Shown here: piece after piece, positions 7,287 through 16,079 of the stretch
Layout of the letters: every line of letters starts with the position of its first letter
Numbering within the stretch: the first letter of the stretch is position 1
NCBI GenBank assembly: GCA_034189865.1
Contig: JAXHTV010000014.1
Span: 1 to 64,000 of the forward strand
Reading direction: 5' to 3'
Length of the DNA: 64,000 nt
From: Pseudomonadota bacterium
GTDB taxonomy: Bacteria; Pseudomonadota; Gammaproteobacteria; UBA5335
Program-made: the position numbers and the translations under genes
Notes under the pieces: generated by a model
Seen by the model: only the letters and a program-made list of their open reading frames with translations
What the model was told of the DNA's origin: nothing
The model's database searches: none

Positions 7287-9071
7287 ATGAACCTGGATCT
7301 GGCGATCATTGGCAATTGCAGTTACGGTGCGCTGGTCGATTCCACCGGAGATGTGGTTTGGGCCTGTATGCCGCGATTCGACAGCGAACCGGTTTTTTGT
7401 TCCCTGTTGCAGGGCAGTGAGGATGAGGGGCGTCTGGCGCGCTTTTCGATTGATCTGGTCGATGCCGCCCATAGCAAACAGCGTTATCTCGGCAACACTG
7501 CGATTCTGATAACCACCCTTCATGATTCCCACGGGGGTGCGATTGAACTTATTGATTTCGCGCCCCGCTTCAAGCATTACGGCCGCACGTTCCGTCCCAT
7601 GCAACTGGTCCGAATCGTGCGGCCCGTTGCCGGAAGTCCGCGGGTTCGGATTCGTGTTCGTCCGTCGTTCGACTACGGCCAAACGCCGCCGACCTTGACC
7701 CACGGCAGCAACCACATCCGTTACGTTGGCCCGAAAAACGTTTTACGGCTAACCACCGATGGTTCGGTGACCGCGATCGTCGACGAGCGGCCGTTTATTC
7801 TGGAGCATGAGCTCACCATGATTCTCGGACCCGATGAGCCGGTCACCGAGGCATTGCCGGAGTTGGGGCGTCGATTTTTCGAGCAGACCAAAACCTACTG
7901 GGAGGAATGGGTGCGTTTTCTCGCCGTACCCTTCGAGTGGCAGGAAGAGGTCATCCGGGCGGCCATCACGCTGAAGCTCAACGCCTATGAAGATACGGGG
8001 GCCATCATCGCCGCCGTCACCACATCGATTCCCGAGGCACCTCATACCGAACGCAACTGGGATTACCGGTACTGCTGGATCCGGGATGGCTATTTCGTGG
8101 TGAATGCGCTCAGTCGGTTGGGTGCCACCCGGACCATGGAAGATTATGTCGACTATATTTTGAATGTGGTGGCGGAATCTTCCGACGATGGATTGCGGCC
8201 TGTCTATCGGATCAATGGCAAGGATGATTTGGAAGAATCCATCGTTGCCGAATTGCCGGGATATCGCGACATGGGACCGGTGCGGATCGGAAACGAGGCG
8301 TATCTACAAGTCCAAAACGATGTTTACGGATCCGCGGTACGGGCTGCCGCGCATATCTTTTTCGACGAACGAATTGGGCGTACCGGCGACACCGCGCTGT
8401 TTCAGCGCCTGGAGTGGTTGGGCGAGCAAGCCGTGCGGGTCTACGACAAGCCGGATGCCGGCTTGTGGGAGTTCCGAGGCCGCAACCAAGTGCATACGTT
8501 CTCGGCGGTGATGTGTTGGTCCGCTTGTCGTTGCCTGGCGCGCATTGCCCGGCGTTTAGGCCTGCACGAGCGGGCCAGCTACTGGAGCGGACATGCCGAG
8601 CAAATGGCGAACGTGATCGATGCCAATGCTTGGGATGCCCAGCGGCAAACGTATGTGGCCAGTTTCGGTGGCAAGGACTTGGATGCCAGTTTATTGTTAC
8701 TGTACGAGTTAGGCTATCTTTCCGGCGATGACCCTCGCCTGGCCAGTACGGTCGCGGCCATTGAGAAGGATCTCGGGCGGGGGCGATTCCTGTTCCGCTA
8801 TGTGCAAGAAGACGATTTCGGGACCCCGAGCACTGCGTTTACCACGTGCACGTATTGGTACATCGACACTTTGGCCGCACTGGGACGGCATGCCGAGGCG
8901 CGCGAACTGTTCGAAAACTTGTTGGCGTGCCGGAATCACGTGGGGTTGTTGTCGGAAGATGTCGATCCTGCCAGTCACGAACTCTGGGGTAATTTTCCAC
9001 AAACCTACAGCATGGTCGGTCTCATCAATTCGGCGATGCGATTGAGTAAAGGCTGGGAGGATGCGTTTTGA
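7287..9071 (+). CDS. Glycoside hydrolase family 15 protein (glucoamylase/trehalase-like)
   Basis: 594 residues from ATG 7287, which has AGGAG nine nt upstream. The N-terminal part (residues 1-200) is the beta-sandwich domain typical of bacterial GH15 proteins; the (alpha/alpha)6 catalytic part begins around residue 225 and contains ERNWDYRYCWIRDGYFV, with LSEDVDPASHELWGNFPQTYSMVGL near the end as the second acidic region. No signal peptide is seen, so it is cytoplasmic. GH15 members cleave terminal glucose from alpha-glucans or trehalose. Its place between otsB and otsA makes trehalose or a related alpha-glucoside the likely substrate, but this is inference. The stop codon overlaps the otsA start. 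Confidence 0.9.
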   Translation: MNLDLAIIGNCSYGALVDSTGDVVWACMPRFDSEPVFCSLLQGSEDEGRLARFSIDLVDAAHSKQRYLGNTAILITTLHDSHGGAIELIDFAPRFKHYGRTFRPMQLVRIVRPVAGSPRVRIRVRPSFDYGQTPPTLTHGSNHIRYVGPKNVLRLTTDGSVTAIVDERPFILEHELTMILGPDEPVTEALPELGRRFFEQTKTYWEEWVRFLAVPFEWQEEVIRAAITLKLNAYEDTGAIIAAVTTSIPEAPHTERNWDYRYCWIRDGYFVVNALSRLGATRTMEDYVDYILNVVAESSDDGLRPVYRINGKDDLEESIVAELPGYRDMGPVRIGNEAYLQVQNDVYGSAVRAAAHIFFDERIGRTGDTALFQRLEWLGEQAVRVYDKPDAGLWEFRGRNQVHTFSAVMCWSACRCLARIARRLGLHERASYWSGHAEQMANVIDANAWDAQRQTYVASFGGKDLDASLLLLYELGYLSGDDPRLASTVAAIEKDLGRGRFLFRYVQEDDFGTPSTAFTTCTYWYIDTLAALGRHAEARELFENLLACRNHVGLLSEDVDPASHELWGNFPQTYSMVGLINSAMRLSKGWEDAF

Positions 9072-10486
9072 GTCGATTGGTGGTGGTCTCCAACCGGGTA
9101 GCCTTGCCTGGCAAGGGCGGTGGTTCGCAAGGCGGGCTTGCCGTGGGATTGTTGGGCGCCCTTCGGGAGTCCGGTGGCCTGTGGTTCGGTTGGGACGGCA
9201 CGGTAGGACACGCCTCGGTGGCCGCCGAGCCTCACGTATTCAAAGACTCCGGCGTGACCTACGCCACGCTGGGTTTGTCCGCGACGGATTACCAAGACTA
9301 CTACGCCGGTTTCGCCAACCGTATGCTCTGGCCGTTGTTCCACTACCGGCTCAATTTCATTCGCTCTCGTCGTCGCGACTTGGAAGGCTACTGGCGGGTC
9401 AACCGTCTCTTTGCGCGTAAGCTACTCCCGCTGTTGAAATCCGGTGACATTACCTGGGTTCACGATTACCACCTCATGCCTTTCGGCGAGGCGTTGCGCG
9501 AGGCCGGCGTCGACGGATCGATCGGTTTCTTTTTGCATATTCCGTTTCCGGCTTGGGATGTCTTGCGTGCGCTACCCGGCCACCAGGCGATCCTCCACGC
9601 GTTGAGTGCCTACAATCTGGTGGGTTTTCAATCCGATATCGACCGACAGAACTACCTGGAATGCCTTCGCCTGAGTGGTGTGGCGGATGTCCGGGGCGAT
9701 GAGGTGATTTATCCCAACGGCCGATCCAATCGGGTTGGTGTGTTTCCTATCGGTGTGGACGTGGAAGACGTCGCGCGTGTCGCGGGGGAAGGTCGGGCGT
9801 CGATGCCTGGTCAGCGCTTACGTAACAGTCTCGGCGGGCGTCGTCTCATCATTGGCGTCGATCGCTTGGATTACAGCAAAGGATTACCCGAGCGTTTCGA
9901 TGCCTACGAAGGTCTGCTCGAACGCTATCCGGCTCGGCGCCGGGACGTGACGTTTTTGCAGATCGCGCCGCCATCGCGAACCGACGTACCCGAATACAGA
10001 GAAATTCGCCAGATTCTCGAAGGCGCTGCGGGGCATATCAACGGTCGTTTCGCCGAGTACGACTGGGTGCCGCTGCGCTACCTGAACAAGGGTTTTCGGC
10101 GGCTGACGATTTTGGGATTCCTGTCGGTTTCCGACGTGGGTCTGGTGACCCCTATGCGCGATGGGATGAACCTGGTGGCGAAAGAATTTGTCGCCTCCCA
10201 GAATGCCGAAAACCCCGGTGCGTTGGTGCTCTCCTATCTTGCGGGCGCCGCGCAGGAACTGAGCAGCGCCGTTCTGGTCAACCCCTACGACATCGATGAT
10301 GTGACCGAAGGTTTGGAGCGGGCTTTGGCCATGCCCCGGAGCGAACGGCAAGAGCGTTGGCACCACATGATGTCCGTGTTAAGGCGCTACGACATCCATG
10401 CTTGGCGAGCCTCCTTCATCGACGCGCTTGGCCAGCGGGGTGGCGCCGCGCCGAAGCGGATCCCGACGGATGCAACGACCCTATGA
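9068..10486 (+). CDS. otsA: Trehalose-6-phosphate synthase (GT20)
   Basis: 472 residues. Starts with a TTG that overlaps the TGA of the GH15 gene (TTGA), with GGGAGG about 6 nt upstream, so translation is likely coupled. GT20 features are VVVSNRVALPG at the N-terminus, VHDYHLMPFGEAL, VDRLDYSKGLPERF for nucleotide-sugar binding, and MRDGMNLVAKEFVA. It makes trehalose-6-phosphate from a nucleotide-glucose and glucose-6-phosphate. With OtsB and glucokinase in the same operon, substrate supply and product release are joined. Confidence 0.95.
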   Translation: MSRLVVVSNRVALPGKGGGSQGGLAVGLLGALRESGGLWFGWDGTVGHASVAAEPHVFKDSGVTYATLGLSATDYQDYYAGFANRMLWPLFHYRLNFIRSRRRDLEGYWRVNRLFARKLLPLLKSGDITWVHDYHLMPFGEALREAGVDGSIGFFLHIPFPAWDVLRALPGHQAILHALSAYNLVGFQSDIDRQNYLECLRLSGVADVRGDEVIYPNGRSNRVGVFPIGVDVEDVARVAGEGRASMPGQRLRNSLGGRRLIIGVDRLDYSKGLPERFDAYEGLLERYPARRRDVTFLQIAPPSRTDVPEYREIRQILEGAAGHINGRFAEYDWVPLRYLNKGFRRLTILGFLSVSDVGLVTPMRDGMNLVAKEFVASQNAENPGALVLSYLAGAAQELSSAVLVNPYDIDDVTEGLERALAMPRSERQERWHHMMSVLRRYDIHAWRASFIDALGQRGGAAPKRIPTDATTL

Positions 10487-11454
10487 CATCCGATGTGCGC
10501 TTCTTGCTGGCCGATGTTGGTGGGACCAACAGCCGCTTTGCTCTTGCTGACGAACAGGGCCGCATCTTTGAGCCGCGGAACTTTCTCAACAAGGATTTTC
10601 CAGACCTTTATTCCGTCATCAAACGCTATCTTGAAGGTTTGTCCGAACGGTACGAGTTGTCCATCGGCGCCTTCGCTGTGGCCGGTCCCATTCGATCGGA
10701 CGGCAGCATTCATATGACCAATCTGGGGTGGGATATCGATCCGGCGGTATTGGCTCGCACCTTGGGCTTGCAGCGGATTGACCTGCTCAACGACTTTACG
10801 GCGTTGGCCTGGTCTATGCCTGTGCTCTCCGACGAGGATTTCGTGATTATCGGGCCGCGGCGAACCGTTGCCCCGGGGCCGCTCGCGATATTGGGGCCGG
10901 GCACCGGCTTGGGTGTATCCGGATTGTTGCCTCATGGCGACGGTTGGTGCGCCATCAGCGGTGAGGGTGGGCACGTCACGCTGGCACCGGCGGACCGAGC
11001 AGAGGCCGATGTCATCGAACGGCTGCGTCCGCAATGGGGGCACGTATCGGCTGAGCGGTTGGTCTCCGGTCCGGGTTTGGTGGCGATGTATCGCCTTCTA
11101 GCCGCAGATGACAACGGACCGCCCTGTGACACGCCGCGCGAAGTGACGTTGGCTGCCACCACCGGTAATGCCATTGCCGCACGGGTTCTGGAGATGTTTT
11201 TCTCGTTCCTTGGCAATGTGACGGGCAATCTTGCGCTGACATTGGGAGCCCAAGGTGGGGTCTATCTGGCGGGCGGCATCCTTCCGCAGATGGTGCCGTT
11301 GTTACAGGCGTCGTGTTTTCGCGCGCGGTTCGTCGACAAAGGCCGGTATCGCGATTATCTCGATGCGATTCCCACCTATGTGGTGACCAGCCCGACCGCG
11401 GCTTTTCAGGGACTGCATAATTACAGCCGCACCCGCCAAATTATCTCGACCTAA
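10483..11454 (+). CDS. glk: Glucokinase
   Basis: 323 residues, typical for the E. coli-type Glk. LLADVGGTNSRFALAD is the N-terminal phosphate-binding motif, LNDFTALAW the sugar-side motif, LGPGTGLGVSGLL and SGEGGHVTLAP the conserved middle motifs, and VYLAGGILPQMVPLL the C-terminal motif. It phosphorylates glucose with ATP. The ATG overlaps the otsA stop (ATGA). Glucose released by the GH15 enzyme from trehalose or another glucoside could be returned to glucose-6-phosphate here, which is also the OtsA substrate; this cycle is inferred from gene order. Confidence 0.95.
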   Translation: MTSDVRFLLADVGGTNSRFALADEQGRIFEPRNFLNKDFPDLYSVIKRYLEGLSERYELSIGAFAVAGPIRSDGSIHMTNLGWDIDPAVLARTLGLQRIDLLNDFTALAWSMPVLSDEDFVIIGPRRTVAPGPLAILGPGTGLGVSGLLPHGDGWCAISGEGGHVTLAPADRAEADVIERLRPQWGHVSAERLVSGPGLVAMYRLLAADDNGPPCDTPREVTLAATTGNAIAARVLEMFFSFLGNVTGNLALTLGAQGGVYLAGGILPQMVPLLQASCFRARFVDKGRYRDYLDAIPTYVVTSPTAAFQGLHNYSRTRQIIST

Positions 11455-11520
11455 TCAGGTCGTTCGGTCTTTGCCTACCCTCAAGGCTTTTTGATGATCC
11501 GGCCCATGAACTACCATGGG

Positions 11521-11540
11521 ATATTAGAATGATCTAAAAT
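11521..11540 (+). promoter_or_regulatory. Operator-like palindrome before the arsR-type gene
   Basis: TTAGA-ATGA-TCTAA (11524-11537) is a perfect inverted repeat that extends to ATATTAGA/TCTAAAAT with one mismatch. It is AT-rich, like the operators of BigR-type regulators, and overlaps TAAAAT (11535-11540), a candidate -10. It lies 80 nt before the regulator's ATG, suggesting autorepression. The -35 is poor. Confidence 0.6.
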
Positions 11541-11620
11541 AAGAGGGCGTTACTGCGCTGAATTGGCTACTATGAGCGTTTGTAAATGGAACGCTAAGGC
11601 AATCAAAGGCGAACAGATTG

Positions 11621-11983
11621 ATGAATACGAGCCCCGACTACACGAATCAGCAAGGGCCCGGGTCGCTGGACGGGATCGATCCGCAAATAATGCAAACGCA
11701 TGCGGGGCAGGCGGCGCGTTTACTCAAAGCGTTATCCAACGAACACCGTTTGATGATTTTGTGTAATTTGCTCGGTGCGGAACTCTCGGTGGGGGCGCTG
11801 TTGCAGCGCGTGCCGCTGAGTCAGTCGGCCTTATCACAGCATCTGGCCGTATTACGCACCGATGGGCTGGTGAAAACCCGCCGCGAATCGCAAACGATTT
11901 ATTACTCTCTGAAGGGCAATCAGGCCACGCGGGTCCTGGAACTGCTGCACGATATGTACTGTGCGCCTCAGAGATCGAGCTAG
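11621..11983 (+). CDS. ArsR-family regulator, BigR/SqrR/YgaV type
   Basis: 120 residues with a winged helix-turn-helix (residues 30-105): LLKALSNEHRLMILC, then the recognition helix SQSALSQHLAVLRTDGLV and wing RRESQTIYYSL. There is no ELCVCDL metal site of the arsenic-sensing type. Instead two cysteines, C48 and C114, are 66 residues apart, the same spacing as the reactive pair of the persulfide sensors SqrR (C41/C107) and BigR (C42/C108) as I recall them. It is therefore probably a repressor that releases DNA when persulfides link the two cysteines. No sulfide-oxidation gene is adjacent, so targets lie elsewhere, besides its own promoter. ATG 11621 is preferred over the TTG just before it. 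Confidence 0.82.
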   Translation: MNTSPDYTNQQGPGSLDGIDPQIMQTHAGQAARLLKALSNEHRLMILCNLLGAELSVGALLQRVPLSQSALSQHLAVLRTDGLVKTRRESQTIYYSLKGNQATRVLELLHDMYCAPQRSS

Positions 11984-12003
11984 CGCGCTTAATGTTTTTG
12001 CCA

Positions 12004-12038
12004 AAATAGAAAGCCGGCATATCGCCGGCTTTCTATTT
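12004..12038. terminator. Bidirectional terminator between the arsR-type gene and tRNA-Val
   Basis: A 15-bp stem (12004-12018 with 12024-12038, loop ATATC) has a GC-rich core (GCCGGC) and T-rich ends on both strands. It lies between two converging genes and can serve both. Confidence 0.85.
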
Positions 12039-12045
12039 GGAACGA

Positions 12046-12120
12046 TGGTGGGCGGTACTGGGATTGAACCAGTGACCCCTGCCGTGTGAAGGCAGTGCTC
12101 TCCCGCTGAGCTAACCGCCC
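12046..12120 (-). tRNA. tRNA-Val (anticodon CAC)
   Basis: A complete 75-nt cloverleaf on the minus strand: acceptor GGGCGGT/ACCGCCC, D arm GCTC...GAGC, anticodon stem CTGCC/GGCAG with loop TTCACAC (anticodon CAC, reads GUG), T arm ACTGG-TTCAATC-CCAGT. The CCA end is encoded. Confidence 0.97.
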
Positions 12121-12133
12121 CGGATAAGAGCGG

Positions 12134-12162
12134 ATTCTAAGTCGCCACGTACCATGGGTCAA
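12134..12162 (-). promoter_or_regulatory. Sigma-70 promoter of tRNA-Val
   Basis: On the minus strand TTGACC (12162-12157), a 17-nt spacer and TAGAAT (12139-12134) form a strong promoter 13 nt before the tRNA 5' end. Confidence 0.8.
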
Positions 12163-12278
12163 TTGGGCGCTGGCTTTGTTAGAATCGGCCCGTTTCGGAT
12201 TCGCTCAGGCGCGGTCGATGTTCTTGGCCGCGAACCGAATCGGATAACACCACTCAAACCGGCGGAATTGAATAACCC

Positions 12279-13682
12279 ATGACAGTGAAAACGCGCTTCG
12301 CGCCCAGCCCCACCGGACACCTGCACATCGGTGGCGCTCGAACAGCTCTCTTTTCTTGGTTGCATGCCAAGCAACACCAAGGTCACTTCGTGTTGCGCAT
12401 CGAGGACACCGATCGCGAACGTTCGATGCAGGAATATGTCGATGCGATCCTGGAAGGCATGGCGTGGCTCGGTTTGGATCACGACGAGGGGCCGTTCTAT
12501 CAGACTCAACGGTTCGATCGTTATCAGGCCGTGATCGATCAGTTGTTGGCTGAAGGCAAGGCGTATCGTTGTTATTGTTCCAAAGCGCGTTTGGAAGCAC
12601 TGCGTGAAACGCAAATGCGCGACAAACAAAAACCCCGCTACGACGGCCATTGCCGGGATCTCACGGAACCGCCTAACGAGAACCCACCCGTGATTCGGTT
12701 TCGTAACCCGCTGTCCGGCCAGGTCCAGGTCAACGACCTGATTCGTGGCACCGTGGTTTTCGACAATCGCGAGCTGGACGATCTCATTATTGCCCGCAGC
12801 GACGGCACGCCGACCTATAACCTGACGGTGGTGGTGGATGATGCCGATATGGGCATTACCCACGTGATTCGTGGCGACGACCATCTCAACAACACCCCGA
12901 GACAAATCAACATTCTCGAGGCGATGGGTTATCAGGCCCCGGCCTATGCCCATGTGCCGATGATCCTGGGCGCGGACGGGAAGCGGCTGTCGAAGCGGCA
13001 CGGGGCGGTTAGTGTGTTGCAGTACCGGGATGAGGGATACTTGCCCGATGCGCTCTTGAACTATCTGGTTCGCTTGGGGTGGGCTCATGGCGATCAGGAA
13101 GTATTCAGTCGCGAAGAAATGCGGGATCTATTCAAGATCGAGGAGGTCAACCGCGCCGCTTCGACATTCAATCCCGACAAGTTGTTATGGCTCAATCAGC
13201 ATTATCTGAAAAACGCCGATTCGAGTTATGTCGCCCGACATTTGCAGTGGCATATGGCGCGACTGGGCGTGGATGTGAGCCAAGGGCCGCCGCTGAGCGA
13301 GGTGGTGGTGGCATTGCGAGAGCGCAGCAAGACGCTGGTCGAAATGGCCGTCGGTGCGCGTTTCTTTTATGAGAATTTCGCTGAGTACGAACCCAAGGCG
13401 GCGCGTAAAAACCTCACCGCGGAAGCGGGCCCCGTATTGCAGGCTCTGGCGGCGCATCTTGAAGAAGTGGCGCACTGGGATGCCGAGACGATCCACCGCG
13501 TGGTTGAAGGTTTGGCCGAGACCCGGGAACTCAAGCTTGGCAAGGTAGCGCAACCCCTGCGCGTCGCCGTCAGTGGCACGTCGGTCTCGCCACCCATTGA
13601 TGTCACCCTGGCTTTGCTGGGAAAGGCCACCACGCTTGATCGATTGCAGCGGGCGATCGCGTTCATCGAACGGGGGGAGTGA
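12279..13682 (+). CDS. gltX: Glutamyl-tRNA synthetase
   Basis: 467 residues, the normal length for a discriminating-type GluRS and much longer than GluQ, which lacks the anticodon domain. The class I signature appears as HIGG at residues 16-19 (SPTGHLHIGGARTALF) and KRLSK at 235-239. It charges tRNA-Glu with glutamate in the cytoplasm. The ribosome site is weak (GGCGGAATTG upstream). It diverges from tRNA-Val; a TAGAAT at about 12181 on the plus strand may be its -10 but has no clear -35. Family call is certain; the substrate range (Glu only, or Glu and Gln) cannot be decided by eye. Confidence 0.97.
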   Translation: MTVKTRFAPSPTGHLHIGGARTALFSWLHAKQHQGHFVLRIEDTDRERSMQEYVDAILEGMAWLGLDHDEGPFYQTQRFDRYQAVIDQLLAEGKAYRCYCSKARLEALRETQMRDKQKPRYDGHCRDLTEPPNENPPVIRFRNPLSGQVQVNDLIRGTVVFDNRELDDLIIARSDGTPTYNLTVVVDDADMGITHVIRGDDHLNNTPRQINILEAMGYQAPAYAHVPMILGADGKRLSKRHGAVSVLQYRDEGYLPDALLNYLVRLGWAHGDQEVFSREEMRDLFKIEEVNRAASTFNPDKLLWLNQHYLKNADSSYVARHLQWHMARLGVDVSQGPPLSEVVVALRERSKTLVEMAVGARFFYENFAEYEPKAARKNLTAEAGPVLQALAAHLEEVAHWDAETIHRVVEGLAETRELKLGKVAQPLRVAVSGTSVSPPIDVTLALLGKATTLDRLQRAIAFIERGE

Positions 13683-13750
13683 ATGGCCGCGCGGTGGCGG
13701 CGGGGCAAGGTGGTCGCTATGATCGAGTCAAACAGCCTGAGGCGTAATTG

Positions 13751-15172
13751 ATGCTGCGACACCTGTTTTTCTTCCTTGCTCTGGGTATTTTCTTTGGGCC
13801 CGTTTACGGTAGTGACGATACCGGATCGTTGTACGGTGCCGCAGTCGTGCTCGACGTCGAAGGCCCCATCGGCCCGGCGACCAGTGACTATGTGAGCCGA
13901 TCTTTTGCCCGGGCCAGGGAAGAGTCCGCCGCTTTAATGATCCTTCGAATGGACACGCCCGGTGGTCTGGATACCGCCATGCGGGAGATTATTCAGGACA
14001 TTCTCGCCTCCCCCATTCCCGTTGTTACGTTCGTCTCACCCGGCGGCGCGCGTGCCGCCAGCGCCGGCACGTATATCCTGCTGGCCAGTCATATTGCCGC
14101 TATGGCGCCCGGCACTAACGTGGGCGCCGCCACGCCCGTGCAACTGGCCGGACCGGGTATTCCGGGTGAGCAAAGTGATCCGGATGCGCCCAATGATGAA
14201 GGCGTTGCGGGCCAGGGCGAGCCCGCGCAATCCGATCCTGCGGGCCCTGAATCTTCTCCGCTCACTGATCCGATGGCGCACAAAATGCAAAATGACGCCG
14301 TCGCTTACATTAGAGGGCTGGCAGACATACACGGGCGCAACGCCGAATGGGCGGAGAAAGCCGTACGGGAAGCCGCCAGTCTGCCGGCTGCCGATGCGCT
14401 TGCGCAGAATGTGATTGATGTGATCGCCCAAGATTTGCCGGAGCTACTCAAGGCCATCGACGGGCGCGAGGTCATGGTTCAAGGGAAGTCCGTGTTGCTG
14501 AGCACATCCGCCTTGCCGGTTGTCACCTTGCTGCCAGACTGGCGCACCCGCTTGCTGGCCGTGATTACCAATCCGAATGTGGCTTACATTCTGATGTTGA
14601 TCGGGGTTTACGGGCTCATTTTGGAGTTCTATAACCCCGGTGGTTTTGTGCCCGGTATTGTGGGTGCGATTTGTCTGCTGCTCGCTTTATTCGCCTTTCA
14701 GGCGCTGCCCATTAGTTACGCCGGGGCGGGGTTGATTCTGCTGGGCATCCTGTTGATGGTTGCCGAAGCTGTGGTTCCGAGTTTCGGGGCGTTGGGTATC
14801 GGCGGCGCCGTGGCATTCATCATCGGCTCGGTCATGCTGATTCAGACCGACGTGCCCGGTTTCGGTATTTCCCCGGCATTGATTGGTGCGGTTGGTTTGG
14901 TTACCGCGATCCTGTTCGTGTTGTTGATTGGCGTGTTGGCGCGGTCTCGGCATCGCCCGCTCGCGAGCGGGGACGAAAGCTTGCTGGATGAGCGATGCGA
15001 AGTGATCGAAGATTTTCAGGGCCAGGGACAGGTTCGCATTCACAGCGAGATCTGGTCGGCCCGATGCGCATCCCCTGTACGCCGGGGACAACGCGTCCGC
15101 GTGATAGGCCGGGAAGGCTTAGTGTTACTCATTGAACCCTTACAATCACCGTCTGCGGGGAGCTCTAAATGA
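13751..15172 (+). CDS. NfeD-type membrane-bound serine protease (ClpP class)
   Basis: 473 residues, a long-form NfeD protein. After a signal peptide ([20 protein letters not shown]) comes a ClpP/crotonase-fold protease domain (to about residue 230) with the Ser motif [14 protein letters not shown]; the general base is a Lys in this family. Residues 240-400 hold four to five membrane helices, and the C-terminal 70 residues form the soluble OB-fold NfeD domain. Such proteases cleave the C-terminal tail of partner stomatins. The next gene, overlapping by four nt (ATGA), encodes that partner. ATG 13751 is chosen over the adjacent TTG; GAGGCG precedes it. Confidence 0.92.
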   Translation: MLRHLFFFLALGIFFGPVYGSDDTGSLYGAAVVLDVEGPIGPATSDYVSRSFARAREESAALMILRMDTPGGLDTAMREIIQDILASPIPVVTFVSPGGARAASAGTYILLASHIAAMAPGTNVGAATPVQLAGPGIPGEQSDPDAPNDEGVAGQGEPAQSDPAGPESSPLTDPMAHKMQNDAVAYIRGLADIHGRNAEWAEKAVREAASLPAADALAQNVIDVIAQDLPELLKAIDGREVMVQGKSVLLSTSALPVVTLLPDWRTRLLAVITNPNVAYILMLIGVYGLILEFYNPGGFVPGIVGAICLLLALFAFQALPISYAGAGLILLGILLMVAEAVVPSFGALGIGGAVAFIIGSVMLIQTDVPGFGISPALIGAVGLVTAILFVLLIGVLARSRHRPLASGDESLLDERCEVIEDFQGQGQVRIHSEIWSARCASPVRRGQRVRVIGREGLVLLIEPLQSPSAGSSK

Positions 15173-15936
15173 CCGGTTATACGCTGCTGTTTCTTCTAGG
15201 CCTTGTACTGGTTTTACTATTCAGTTCGGTCCGAATTTTAAGGGAATACGAGCGTGGCGTGATTTTCATGCTGGGCCGTTTTTGGAAGGTTAAAGGGCCC
15301 GGACTGATTCTGGTCATTCCCATCATTCAACAAATGGTTCGCGTGGAACTTCGAACCATTGTCATGGACGTACCGACGCAAGATGTCATCTCTCGAGACA
15401 ACGTCTCGGTCAAGGTGAACGCCGTGGTGTATTTCCGGGTGGTGGATCCGGAAAAGGCCATCATCCAAGTGGAAAACTACTACGACGCGACCAGCCAATT
15501 GGCTCAGACAACCTTGCGTTCCGTATTGGGCCAGCACGAGCTCGATGAAATGCTGGCGGAGCGCGAGAAACTCAACAGCGATATTCAAAAAGTACTGGAT
15601 GAGCAAACGGACGCTTGGGGCGTCAAGGTTTCGAACGTCGAGATCAAGCATGTGGATCTCGACGAGAGCATGATTCGCGCCATTGCCCAGCAGGCCGAGG
15701 CCGAGCGTGCAAGGCGGGCCAAGATTATTCATGCCGAAGGCGAGCAGCAAGCGTCCGAGAAATTGGTCGAGGCGGCCAGAATCCTCGCAGAGCAGCCCCA
15801 AGCCCTACAACTGAGGTACTTGGAGAGCATGGTTGCCGCGGCCGGGCAACAAAACTCAACTGTTATCTTCCCTCTGCCGATAGATTTGTTGAAGCCCCTT
15901 ATCGGTCAGGCTGGAGAGACGGGAAAAACGCCCTAA
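15169..15936 (+). CDS. Slipin/stomatin-like SPFH protein
   Basis: 255 residues. One N-terminal membrane helix ([18 protein letters not shown]) is followed by an SPFH/Band 7 domain ([21 protein letters not shown]... to about residue 190) and a charged coiled coil ([20 protein letters not shown]). The C-terminus ([16 protein letters not shown]) is the usual tail that NfeD proteases recognise. It should oligomerise in the inner membrane as a scaffold. The gene is translationally coupled to nfeD and is followed by a clear terminator. Confidence 0.94.
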   Translation: MTGYTLLFLLGLVLVLLFSSVRILREYERGVIFMLGRFWKVKGPGLILVIPIIQQMVRVELRTIVMDVPTQDVISRDNVSVKVNAVVYFRVVDPEKAIIQVENYYDATSQLAQTTLRSVLGQHELDEMLAEREKLNSDIQKVLDEQTDAWGVKVSNVEIKHVDLDESMIRAIAQQAEAERARRAKIIHAEGEQQASEKLVEAARILAEQPQALQLRYLESMVAAAGQQNSTVIFPLPIDLLKPLIGQAGETGKTP

Positions 15937-15962
15937 CAGGGTTCACGCGGTCGCCATAGACA

Positions 15963-15985
15963 AGGGCGCTACGGCGCCCTTTTTT
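15963..15985 (+). terminator. Rho-independent terminator after the slipin gene
   Basis: AGGGCGC (15963-15969) and GCGCCCT (15974-15980) form a 7-bp GC-rich stem with a TACG tetraloop, followed directly by TTTTTT. Confidence 0.92.
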
Positions 15986-16079
15986 GTGGGAGATCGGAGC
16001 GAGTGGGTCGAACGCCTTGCGGCTTCGTAAGTGCCCGATGCGAAGCCGGAATAACGAAACAAGTCGATATAGAAACTTG

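Noticed and set aside
12159-13088. Minus-strand open frame antisense to gltX
   Set aside because: It mirrors the codon bias of gltX and shows no motif.
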